A stretch of 64,000 bases of DNA from NCBI GenBank assembly GCA_036898135.1, contig CM072512.1, forward strand, positions 6,675,484 to 6,739,483, read 5' to 3'. Both the position numbers and the translations under genes were made by a program. The notes under the pieces are model-generated. The model made no database searches and was not told the DNA's origin. It saw only the letters and a program-made list of their open reading frames with translations. Shown here piece by piece: positions 36,201 to 49,600 of the stretch. The DNA comes from Oncomelania hupensis (lineage: Eukaryota; Mollusca; Gastropoda; Littorinimorpha; Pomatiopsidae). Each line of letters starts with the position of its first letter. The first letter of the stretch is position 1.

Positions 36201-38214
36201 GCTGAAGATTCACGACTATTTCATTATCTCAAATAGAGAAAACAAAACATGATGTTAACTCTCCTTGTCTCAGGCATGCACTGCATGCACCTCCTGCCCA
36301 TCGCCACAACAGTAAAATACCTGCAGTGATGGCCAGTGCCAGAATGCCGCCAGTGCTGGTGCCACCGATCCAGTCAAAGCACTCACGGATGGGTTTACCC
36401 ACGGCAGCCTCAATCTCCAGCAGCATCTGAATGAGGACGAGACCACGAATGCCACCCCCATCCAGACTTAGCACGCGGTCACCGATGTTGGAGGGGATGT
36501 CCACCATTTCCAGCACTGACCCGGAGCTGTTGGTCACTGTGGCGTTCTGACCAGTGGAGCTGGATGATAGGAGCTCATCAAACATGGCTGGAAGGGACAG
36601 GCAGCGAAAGGTAAGAGCAAAACCAGAGAAATAAAATTACAGCTAAAGTGCTCTAGGCAAGCTCATCATGGACACATTTCATGTGACAACCATAGAATTA
36701 TGTTTGCAGACAGGTACACTTCTTGTTTTGCTGGTCTTGCTTGCGGTGAACAATACACATATGACCTATAACATGTAGTATAGCTATAACACCAAGACCC
36801 TGTGACACAAAACAAAACGACCAAAATAAAGACGGATAATACGTGGCCCACTCTTTGAGGCCAAACGTCTGGTCAAGGTGCTTACCCACGCTGTCCAGCC
36901 TCATGAGAGAGGACATGGTCTTGTCGGGTACACCGTTGTGAGAGCCTTCTAAAGCACAGCCTGCCAGACAACCCTTGACGTCCGCCCCACACCGCTGTGC
37001 CCCAGACACGTGCAGCAGGTATAAGATCAGCTCCCTGAAACATCAACATTAGTGCATGCTATCACAGGCTGCCTGATCAAACTCCAACACACCCACTGTT
37101 AGTGTACAATAGAGCATGTTAACTTATCAGTAAAAGCAATAATAGCTAAACAGATATCCCGTGCATGCTATTATTTAAGATATGTCCTGTTGTAGCCTAT
37201 TACAGAAAATATCCACTGGACATTTTAATTTGAATTAAAAGAATATATTATGCAGTAAAGCTAAGAATCCATTTGATAGACTTGCAGGGAGGAAAAATGA
37301 GCTAAATAAACACAACTTGCAGAGATATAGTTAATTGGCTGCTCATAAAGAAACACACAAGATTTCTTTCTTAACTGCCTGTCTACATTGGAACGTCCAT
37401 GGAAGGTTCAGGGAAGATCAACAACTTTTTTTTTTGTCCAACATGTTCAGCAACTTAGGTTTGGGACCTGAGAACCTCGAAAAAAAACGTTTTTGAACCG
37501 CCATGAACCTTGCAATTAAGACAGGCCTTAAGTGAGCGGTTCATGTGTCATCCCATTGATGCTTCGCTTTCTGTTCCACCAAATGAACGCTGAGCTTACA
37601 TTTTCATTGCAGGATCTGCTGCCAACAGCTCAAGAAACAGGATTAAACTGACGACAGCCTACCTTTCCTGGTGTGTGGAGGTGGTGGCTAGATGTCTGGG
37701 CGACTGGTTGTGGATGTTCCTGATGTTGACGTTGGCACTGAACACGATGTACGTACGCACCATTTCGGGATCATCCTCCTGTCAACAACACGACCAATTA
37801 CGTCAATAACTGCAGCACTAATAACTCCTGAACTGAACTCTCAAAGGAGCATGGTTGCAGTTATTATGATCCAAAAAGTAGCAAAATCAAACAAGAATAT
37901 TGTAATAACACTTGGTCACTTTGCATGTAACAGGTTTTGTTAATTGCCATTTTGGCCCACTTCTTTGTCGGGCTGATGATGGGGGGGGGGGGGGGGTAGG
38001 GTGGAGTTTATACTGAAACACATCGTTACCACTAATGCCTACACCAGCGTGGCTGAAGATAATATGCACCTAGAGTAAGCAATATATTTACCCTGATTAA
38101 ATTTGCTTGACATTTTATACTGTTCCTCGTTACTATTATCAAAAATATAGTTGCTTGTATTTGCCTAATCGTTATCATCATCAACATCATCCTCTTCCTC
38201 ATCATTGCCACCAA

Positions 38215-38258
<44 letters not shown>

Positions 38259-41200
38259 CTTTGCCACCAATATCCTCGTCATGCCTCACTTTGACAGCTT
38301 TATGCAGAAGGGTCTCTCCCTGGCTGTCTGTAACATTGCAGTCAGCGCCATGACACAGCAGAGACAGAATACATCCCCTGCGCTTCTCCCGCATCATCAG
38401 CAGCAGTGGTGCCTCCCCATCCACATTCTTCACATTCATGCTGCACCCCGCCATGGCCAACTTGGTCACCATCTGCATGCACAAACAAAACGGACCTGTT
38501 TCAACGACCAGGGTATCAAGGACGTTCATTTTGTGTGATGAGTGTGCTTGGGAAATTGCTTTGTTGCCACAGGCAAAGCATGATAATAGGTAATGGGTGC
38601 TCAGCTCAAACCGTCCGCTAAGCTTGAAACTGTAGGCATCTCTTCTTTGCCATGTAAATAAACAACTGTACACACTGGCTGCATACTATCCACAGGCACA
38701 TACAAAAATGAGTTTATCGATTTACCTTCTAAACTGTATTTTTCTAAAGAGGTTATTTTTCGCCCGAATCTTATTTTCTCCAGTGAAGCAACCCTCACTG
38801 TGAAATTGTAAAGGATCTATGATGCTGAAATGTAAAAGGACCACCCCAAGTTTGGAAATCCTCTCTTTTCAGATCACGTAGAAAATGGTACAAACAAGAG
38901 CAGCTTAGTTTGTTTGGTTCTATTTCCGCGCGCCTCACTTTCCAGCTCCGATGTTTCCCGTATAAGGAGACAACTCTGGGTAATAATTCTTTCCTGCAAA
39001 TATCCATCCGACAGTGTTTTAGCTTATGAATTTACGCTGTCCACAGAAGTAGCATCTCCAAAGAAAACAAACAAACAAAAAACAAAAACAAGAGGGGAAA
39101 AACCTACAACTGGTAGTTCTGCCAAAACTAAACCAAAATCTACATGTACAACTTACCTCTTCAGTGCAAGCGTAGTGCAGAGGAACCTGTCCCAAAGAGT
39201 CCTTGGCATCTTTCTGTTCTGGGTATTTCTCTATGATGACCTCCACCGATCTGCAACAGCAGGTGAACCCTTTATTATATCAGCACTATTGATTCTTACA
39301 GAATGTAAAACAACAAACAGCGACATTTATGTGCTAACATTCCTGATGATGAAGGATTTGTTTCCCCTAAATGTCAAAATTTTGCAATGCTTCCCAAACA
39401 CTTTCAGTTTTGCATTTCTGTAAGCATGAAGGTGGGAAAATTGTATACAAATTTGTGTCCCTGGTTAAGAGTGTTTTCTTACACACAATTTTGCAGTACA
39501 ACCTTTACTCTCTAACGTTCTGTCCCTCTTAGAGTTGTAACAATTTGTTTTTTGTCCCCTCTCGGTGATGCAACACTGGTACACAAAAGAACATGGCTAG
39601 CTATCATACAGAAAACAGGCTGAAATAAATACATACACCTTACCTGCTGCCACATATAGAGTGTGACCATAAATACACAAATACACCTTACGAGCTGCCA
39701 CATATAGAGTGTGACCATAAATACACACATACACCTTACCTGCTGCCACATATAGAGTGTGACCATAAATACACACATACACCTTACGAGCTGCCACATA
39801 TAGAATGTGACCCGCCCTCCCCCATTCCTCCCCTCCACACACACACATTTCACACCTACTTCATTGTGCACACATAAACACACACACACATTTACAAACA
39901 CATGCACAAACACACACATACACTGAGCAAGTATGTAAGCAGAAAAAAGGCTATCATCATGATCATGATCATGATCATCATCATCATCATCTTCATCATC
40001 AACATACTGAACAGCAGCACACAAACTAATTACAACAACAACAACAGCAACAAGACTCACTTGACGTCCCCATTGCTAACGGCCATATGAATGGGTAATG
40101 TAGGGGTGTTGGAAGAACTGGGATCGGCCCCAGCCTGGACCAGAATCTCCACCGCCTCAGGAAGCTTCTTTGCACAGGCAACAAACAGCGGTGTCTCCCC
40201 TTTACTGTTGGGCTTGTTGATCACACCCATTGAATCATAATCTTTCAGCACCTGTGGATTATACAATGAATTAAGATCTTACACTCAGGGCCAAAAGTTT
40301 ATAGGGTCCACCAACTACTGTGAATTCATTGCATGAAAAATCTAGAAGGACAAAGCCCATATGACTCACATGCTCCTTATAGAACTTTCAATATTTAACA
40401 TTAATTAGTTAGTCATTGATTATGGAGTCCAGCGGACTGCAAAGAGCTTTATCAGGACCACAATAATATGAAAATGAGTTAGTTGAAAATGAGTTAGTTA
40501 GTTAATTAGTTTATTGCTTATAGGGTCCAGAGAACTGCAAAGAGATGGATCAGGACTGCAAGAAAATGAGTGCCCAGAAAGAAAGAAAAATGAAATAGTG
40601 GCATTAAAATCCAAAGTAATACTGACTTTGATCTTTCTATGCTCTTGACCTGGAGATGACACCAACGTCCGGCTTAAATACACTTCACTTATGTAATAAC
40701 AAATAAAGTATAACAAACGTTGTAGCATGCCAAAAAACAGTGACTATGGGATAAACTTGACCTTTACTGACCTTGACCTTGGGATGAATGACCCTCACGT
40801 GATCTTTTATGCCTGTCTGATCAAATAACCAAATGTTGTTGCATACTATGGGTTAAATAAACAGCCATTCCACTGTATGATGACCTGTTTTTTTGTATGT
40901 TTTTGCAAGGACTAAAATGATCTTGACCTTCAAGATCAATGTATAAATGGAACATATATGGAAGCTCAATCAATCATCTCTAAAAACAACAAGTTTGGAC
41001 TTTATACGTCTCATAGTTTAGGGTGAAGGTCACTTCAAAGTACCTATACACACAGACTTTTAACAGCTCCAGTGACCTTAACCTTGGAATGAGGTTGACC
41101 AAATTTGCATAGAATGTGTGTCTTATTCATAACTATCCTATTCTATCCAGTAACTCGAAAGTCGTTGGAGCACCACAGATGATCGTTTAAGCAGCGTGCT

Positions 41201-44200
41201 CATTATTCTCTGTCCTCAGAAACCCTCATGGCTTTGCTCAGTGTCAAGCCAGTCCATTCTTTAATGTTGTCCTCCCAACTCTTCTTCTGTCTTCTTGCAC
41301 CGTGCTTTGCAGGGTGCTCTTTGCAAGGCCTGATGCTCTGGTGAGGTGGCCATACCATCAGAGTTCCCGTTTCTTCACCACTGTGAGCATGTCATAGTGT
41401 TGTCCAATGGCTTGTGTTATGGTCTTTCGGACTTCATTGTAGGTGATGTACTGGGTATAGGAAATGCCCAGAAGTCTTCTGTACACCTCATCTTCATGCT
41501 TTGGATTCTTCAATGTAGGTCTGCTGTGAGGGTCCATGTTTCGCACACATATAGGAAGAGGGAGATGACAAGGGAGCGCAGCAGTCTTACCTTGGAGTGT
41601 AGACGGATGATCCTGTCTTTTCAAATGGGCTTCAACCTTGTCAGGGCAGCAGTTGTTTGTGCGATCATTGGCAAGAGAACTTCCTTTTGGGAACCATCGT
41701 CTGATACAATGGCTCCTAAACATTTGAAGCTATGCACTGGGTTGAGGGATTGGCCTTGGACTTTGATGTCTGTGTTGATTCCATTGGTGTTCTTGGTCAT
41801 CATTTTGGTCTTCTCTGCACTTATTTCCATTAAAAAGGCTCTGGATGTGATGTCAAGCCTCTACCAGCTGTTCAAGTTCTTGTTCCTTTCCAGCCAATCT
41901 ATCAATGTCCTCCGCAAAACGGAGGTTGGAGATAGCTCTACCCCCTATGCTAACTGTGCTTTTGTGATCTGCAAGGGCATGCATTGGAGAGAAAAGGCAT
42001 CCTTGACGCACGCTGATTGTTGTTTTGAACCAGTTCCCGATGGCGCTGTTGAGGAGGCCTGCACTGGAGCCTTGTCATAAAGGCTTTTGATGACTTCAAT
42101 AATATTAGGGATAATGTTGTACATTCTCATGGTTGCCCATAAAGCTGCATGCCAGACTCAGTCAAACGCTTTCTTGAAGTCTACAAACACAAAAAATAGA
42201 TTATGTGTGCTGTCGGTATTTCTCGCAGATTATTACGAGGTTGAAAATCTGCTCAGTGGTACTTCGCCTTGTCCTGAATCCTGCTTGTTCTTAAGCAATA
42301 ATTTGTTCAGCTTGGGGTTTCAACCTGTTGAGTATTATTTTCAGGAGGACTTTGCTGGGATGGCTAATGAGGCTGATGGTGCGGTAGTTTTCACACTCCT
42401 GAAGGTTACCCGTTTTGGGAAGAGTGATGACAAGCGACTGGGTCCATGGTGTAGGCCACTTCCCAATCTGCCAGAACTTGTTTCAGATAATGTTGAGGGC
42501 ATCAATCATCGCTTCTTCTCCTGTTTGAAGCAATTCTGCCGTTGACTTCCCTTTGTTCAGCGATTGCACTGCTATCTCAACTTCTCCTCAGAGAATTGGA
42601 AGGATTTCTTCTTTTTCTCTGGTCTGGGGACATGCTAGAACTGATGGGTCTCTGGTGTGTGGTTGTAAAGGTCAGAGCAGTACTCTATCCATCTATCTCC
42701 AAGACTTCTTGTTGTTCTGTAAGGCAAAAGCCACACTTGCTTTGGATCATGTAGACCTTGGGCCATTCACCACTTGTCGGACAATTCGCAGTCTGTTAGG
42801 CCTTCTTGCTGTTGTGTTTAGAAGGCCTACCTGACTGTGAAATAGCTGACAAAGAGGACAGCAACTAATAAAGATCTTACCGAAGCCATCTCTTTAGGCG
42901 AGGTATAACAGGAGGCACTGTGGTCTAATGGTAGTGCTTCGGCTTGCGGATCGGAAGATCCCAGGTTCGAGCCCTGGCCGGGCCATTGTGTTGTGTCCCT
43001 GGGAAAGACACTTTACTCCTGTTTTCCTACTCCTTCGGATGAGAGTATAAACCGAGGTCTAGTCTGTGTCGCATACATTCCATCATAACAGACTTTAAAG
43101 ATCCTGATGCTCATGTCCTAGACGGGTGAGTGCCTGTGACAAGAAAACACCCAGCATGCACCTAGGTCCTTCTCCCCCATCCCTGGCTGCCCAGGATTGT
43201 GCTCAGTTGTCCGTGCGTCAGACCATGCGCCCAAAGGCTGCGGGTGGGCGTCTCGGGCGGCTTGAGTTAGATCCTGTATCGGCCAGCGCCTTGAGCAGCT
43301 CTTGAGCTGGAAAAGCGCTATATAAGAACGATTAAATAAAATAAATAAATAAACGTGTTTTACACACACTTTTTGTCTCCCTTGTTACACTGGCCAGCTG
43401 TCACTTTCTAAACATAACCCTGTTCAAAACTACCAACACTGCAACCTTAGATTTTAGAACTTTGGCAATGAATTCTCTTTTAGAAAGTTAGGTTCTTTCA
43501 TATTTTCGTTGCGAGACAGTCAAAGTGTGGATCATTTTTTTGCATGAAGATTTTTTTTCTGAGAACTTCATCATTCAGGCCTCTTCTCATACCTTAGAAA
43601 ATCAGTCCTTTGATTTTCAGCAAGGCCAGCTGATACACTGAGGAGCTGAAAATACAGTGAAATGGCCGTAGGCATCTATGGCACACATCCACAAATGGAA
43701 ACCATCGGCAGCAGAGGAGGGGAGATAAATCTTTCCTACCATTCCCTCATTCCACGGAGGACAGCAACTGATGAGGATGTTATCCAAGATGCTATCAATA
43801 CACTCCAGTCTATCTCTTTAGGGGATGTTATCCAAGATGTTATCAATACACTCCTGTCTCTTCCCTTTGGGCCAGTCACCTTTACCACTTGTACTGTACA
43901 CAAACTGCCTGTCTCCCTTCTTACTGTTCTTCTTGTTCAGACTGTTCTCTATTTCCTGCCTTTGACCTTCTATCAAGTTCTCCTTTGCTGTGTGCATGCT
44001 TTTCAGATGTCGCTGTTTATTTTTTCGTAGGCTTCAGATCCCTGTGGAGTGTTCTTTTCTCTTTTCGTCCCTCTTCATTTGTCACACGGGGCCAAAAGTT
44101 CAGGATTGTTCAAGGTTTCTTCTTTGGGCGGTGCTTGCCAAGGATCTCAGTGGTGGCATCTGTCGCTGCTGAATTGAAGGTGGTGGTCATGGTGTTGACA

Positions 44201-46570
44201 TCTATTTCAACTCCCAAAATGAGCAGTGGCACAAATTTCCCTCCAATTGTGGCTTAAAATATTTCTGCCATCTCCGGGTCTTGCAGTTTGTCCAGGTCAA
44301 ACTTCAGCCTTGTGCACTTTGCTTTTTTAACTCTCTTCGAGTGGAGCTGGAAAGACATCGTCACACGATCATTGTCACTTCCGATGTCTGCTCCTGGAAA
44401 ATTGTGTGTCTTGACAATGTTTACGCTTGATTAGAAGCGTTTTTTGACCATGACGTAGTCGATCTGGTAGTGATGCTCCCCGCAGGGACTGTGCTAGGTC
44501 TATCATATGGATTTTTGGTGTGGACCAAGCATGTTTGCCAGTATCAGATTGTTGTATCTGGCAAACTCCAACAGTCTCAGTACTCTGTCATTTGTTACAT
44601 TGGTGCAGTGGGTCCACATGTGTCTCCCCAGTTATGGTACGCATCTGGGCCAACTTGGCATTCCAGTGGCCTTGCACTATGACTATATCCTACCTTGGCA
44701 CTAGGTCAAGGACAACCTGCAGATGCTCACAGAAGTCATCGACTTCACTGTCAGGATGTAGGCCTGGATGATGGTGATGTTGAAAGGAGCTGCTCTCAGA
44801 TGGATAGTAATGAGTCTATTGGAGATTAGGCGGCAACCCATGATAGTGGCTACAATGTCTTTGTGGATCAAGAACCCAGCGCCGTTTTCATGCCTCTTCC
44901 ACTGAAATAAAGCTTGTGGCCTTTGTCGTTCGCTGTTTCAACTAGGCCTTTCTAGCGCAGTTCGCTGATACCTAAAATGTTCCATCGATACATTGAGGGA
45001 TGTTTATCAATCACCTTGTTATTTTAAGAATGGTAGTTCTATTTTCAGATCCAGATTCCTAGTCTGAAAGTGCAGTCTTAGAATATAATTGTTCTCAAAA
45101 CAAAACAAACCCAACAACACACACACACAAAGAGAGAGATGACGTAGCGCCTGTACTTTGATAATACATTACTCTGTACTGAAGATTAATGCACTGAACG
45201 TCTACATAGCTTCACCCCACCTTCACCATTCTCCTTCTTCTTGCACTCAGAAGATAATGTCAAGTGACTGACCGTTATGACTACAGGACAGCATATAACA
45301 GCTAGGTGGTAGACAGAGTTTCCCTTGGTGTCCATCTGCTCGACACACGCTCCCTTTAGCAGCAGCATCTCCAGGGCCTGGGGCTGTTTGCCCAGCACAC
45401 TTGCCATTAACGGTGTCACCTGGGTCCCAGCACATGCCACGTTGATTAGTCTGAAATCATATAAAATCAGCCTACAGTGAAAGGAAGATTGTGAATGATG
45501 TTAGGAGCTGGTTTATTAAGCAGGAGTCAAACTAGCACTTTACTTAGTTTTAAATCCTTGTATACAGGCACTTAATAATATTGTATCTATTTTCCAAAAG
45601 AAAAAGATTGTGTCAACTTTCAAAAGAGTGTGTCTATGTGCAAAATTTTCATTTTGTGTTGTCTGCTGTGTTTTCGCAAGCTGAGCAAGAACTACAATAA
45701 TACTAATAATACTGGGGATTTATGCATGAAACTGACCTATGATAGTTTGGTACTATTTATTTTTATAGTCCGGTATGCACAATGATGGAATGGGTCGAGA
45801 CCTCTCAGTCTCAAACTAAATGTTGGTAGTAGTATTGAACTATCCTTAAAAATCCTCAAAAGGAGGCTATTCCGCCACATCAAGACTACTTCTTATGCAG
45901 TTATTTGGTCCCTTCCCTTCTTTTTCAGTTCTGGACGGGGTCACACTGCGTAACAGACAGCTGACCATGGAGGAGTGGCGATGCAAGCCTGGCCGTCTTT
46001 GCTACATGATATGGGGAATGCAAGTGATCAAGTTCCTCTGCCATTTGAAAAATGGTGTGTCGTGGCAGACAAGCTTTCTCATAACTTTGCCATCATTTAA
46101 AAAATGTCCAGTGGATAGTATTCTTTCACGAAAAATGCAATTTCTACATATTGCACGCCTGTATTGATTCAGTAACAGTACGTCAGCAGCCATCTTATTT
46201 TCGGCTTTTGTCCGAAGCTCTGGCCGGTAGTCTCGATCGGAGGAGGACTAAATTCGGGGCTATTTAAACAGCACTTAGGACGAAACTTTCGTAGGCCACT
46301 TTTCTGCATTCTGGACTATGGCCAACAGAACTGAACTAGGTTATAGAACCGAACTAAGCGTTTAGTTCCTTTTGATGCATAGATCCCCAAGATGCTGTAT
46401 ACCTGCTTTTTCCCAAATTCACCAATCAGTTCAAAGTGCTGCAATCTGTACAAACACACTTTCATATACACAACAAACTCACATTCAACACTCAAACTTG
46501 AACTCTTCATTATGGACTAAGCAACCATCTCACAAGACTCATCATCATCACCATCACCATCATCCACCAC

Positions 46571-46645
<75 letters not shown>

Positions 46646-49600
46646 CCTGTTGTAGACGTTTGCTGAAGCCGCGACAGCTATTGGAAGATATCTCCTGGGC
46701 AGCCCTGACGGCTGACTAGAATATTCTGGGAGACACCTTCTGACAGTGGTAGGGCTGTGTTAGTGTTGGAGAAAGAAGTTTATTAGGGAAAAAGCGCTAA
46801 TGTCTACGGGATGAAGAGGGTGGTGATGGGTGATGGAAACACCCCAAAGGGAGTCAAATATATACACAATGTTTCTCTACAATACTGCGCTCTTTCACTT
46901 CTTGGATCCTCAAACTGTATGAAACCAAGTAAGGATGCTATCCGGCATCAACAAACAGTTAAAAAATATTGTCAAGCAGTTCAAAAAAGACATCTGACCT
47001 AGATAACAGAAAGTTTAACCTAATTCGTCACCTAGAAGGGCGAAAAGTTGCATTTAACTAACATTTTTTTTAAAACCCGGGTAGTCACTCTGTCTTCATG
47101 TCGACCGTGATTGGTTGCTAAGGCCTAAGCGATATTTTCGGGACTTTCCCGTTGGTGGGTCGCCACTACATATATCAAACACTGAATACATCGTTTAGCT
47201 GTGAGGGCTGAAAGAAGGTGTCTCCCAGCATAGACCATTCAGCCCCAGGGCTGCCCAAAAGATATCTTCCAAGAGCCGTCGCTGCTTCACAAAACATCAC
47301 CATGACCATCATCATCATCATCACCATAATTATCAAAAAAATGGTGTGACCTCCGAGTAAAGTAAAGCACATCCCCATAACTTATTCTTGAAGATTTTTG
47401 TAGTCAAACTCAGAACACAACACAGAAACAGTAAAAGAATAAAAACTGAAGTTTAACATCTACACAACCCATTGGTGATATGGCAGATGGGGACAACCTG
47501 AAAAGAGGGGGTAGGAACCTAAATCAACACTTAGCCACCTTAGCAATCACAATTCTCAAATGGACAGTCAAAAATGGCCACTTGTATTTTGCCAACCCTG
47601 GGATTCCATCATGAGTCATCAGGGTGCCAGGCAAACCCTCTGCCACTGACTACATCATGGGTGGGAGCCAAAAATTTCTGCAGTACTGAAAAAAAAAGAA
47701 AAAAAGGCTGGCCCGGTCGGAGGCGCTCGGAATCGCAATGTAACACAAATAATAAATTTTATACAGGTCTACACACAAAACCCCATAAACATATATTATT
47801 TTGTAATTATTTCAGATAAAATTGTGTTTTATTAGGTAGTCAAAGCCCTTCATTGGCTCTTGTCCGCTCGCAGTTTTGACCCAGTTTTGACTTCACTTTC
47901 AACACTTATTATTAATGTAAAACTGCATTAAAACGAACAGTGGCTGTATTCAAATAAAAATTGAAAGCTTTATCTTTACATCTGTGTTGTTTTTAATGCA
48001 TGTTTATGCGAAAGATTCCGAGAAAACAGCTTTTGAATACGCCCCTATCCGAGCGCTGAATGCCGCTGCGAAAAAGTTGTCCGCGTCGTTTGCTGAGAGG
48101 TGTCTCGTTTCAAACGCTAAGCGCTTTGAGATAGTTCATTGGATGGCCTAAAAATAAGAACCAATGAGAAGTTCGGATACTTAGCTTCATTTACATATAA
48201 ATATGGTGGGCTCTCATGTTGTAAAAGTTTTGTTGCGAGCCGAACAAAGTGGATAAAGCGGTTTTGATGTAAGTTTGATTTTAACTAGAAGTTTAAAAAT
48301 TAGCAAGAAATAAAGAGCAGACTTTCCTTTATAAAACTAGGGTATTTATTAATTTGTGCATTACTCTATCGCGGAGCGCTTTGCCGTAGAAAAGTGTACC
48401 CAAACGGTGTTCGTGTTTTCTTGCGGCCGTGGCCAACACGTAGGCCTATTCAGCGACACGAGTGCTGAGCATAGTAGCACACTAGTAGGCCTATAATTTG
48501 CCGGCACGCACTGCGAATTTGATGATTTCCCAACTTTGAAGCACCAAAACGGCTGAACATTACATGGGATAGGCCTGAAGAAAATTGGGCTTGGAGTATA
48601 ACATATGAAGGGGTTACCTGTCAAAAATCAGCTTTCTGGTATCAATATTGGCTTCACTTTGAGACTCCAAAGTTGTCAATTTCTTCAATTCCAAAACGTT
48701 GCCAAAAAAACACCAACATTCGGCATTTTCAAACATTAATAACTTTTTACCTATTTGTCCTATGGGGGAAAAAATATACCACTGTGTTCAGAATGAAAAG
48801 CTCTTTAAATCTATGTCAGTTTTGTAATGAGGAAATCATTTTTTAAAAATGGCTTTTGACTACCTAGTTTTATAAAAGATAAATCACCACACCTTTGCAT
48901 GTGGTAACTGTAACTTTCTTTTTAAGGTGCACTATCCATCCTTGCTGACTTGAACTGCCTGATGTCTCCCATGCTACTTTTTCTCTTTGGCTGCTGTGTC
49001 TTTCCTGGAAGGCACACCACAAAGTGGTTGGGATGCCACAGGTTTTCTGGCAGGTCCTTGCCAAGAGCCCTAGTCCACATGATGGTTTGGGGCCTGCTGT
49101 CACCAGCACATGAAGGAAGCCGAGGAGCAATGAGTCTCTGTAGGTAGTGGCGAACCTTGTGCCCACCATACTCAGGATAGAGTGTCTGGATGGTGGTGTG
49201 CAGAATGCTTGCTACAGCATGAAGATGCCAAGTACCCATGTAGGCACCAGACTCTGTACATTTCATCACTTCCTTTCTGAAGATATGCTTGATGCCCTCA
49301 GCATTAAGCTCTTCTTTCCCAAAGTAAAAGGAATGAGATGCATAAAGTTCTGACCACAGAGGTGAAATAGTGGTGCCAGCGTACTGTTTATTTAACTCAG
49401 CATCATCAAGGTAGAACTGTTCATGAGCTGCCAACTCCACAGCCATGCGCACCCTCATCTCCACATGTGCATTCTGAGCACCAGTAGCCAACACAGCAGC
49501 ACATCTTGGAAGGCAGTTTCCATCACCTTCAATAGAAATAGGAACTGGAAACTGCCGGAAGTCGCGATGTCCTTAAAGTCGTTAAAGCCATAAGCAGCTT

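Noticed and set aside
38107..38673. Poly-His and poly-Met frames
   Set aside because: Products of a CAT/ATG microsatellite. The real coding part is only PLA2G6 exon 7 (38290-38472) on the minus strand.
42903..42980. A tRNA gene with A and B boxes
   Set aside because: The sequence continues into a 350-bp body and AAAT tail and recurs at 61757-62201, so it is a SINE.
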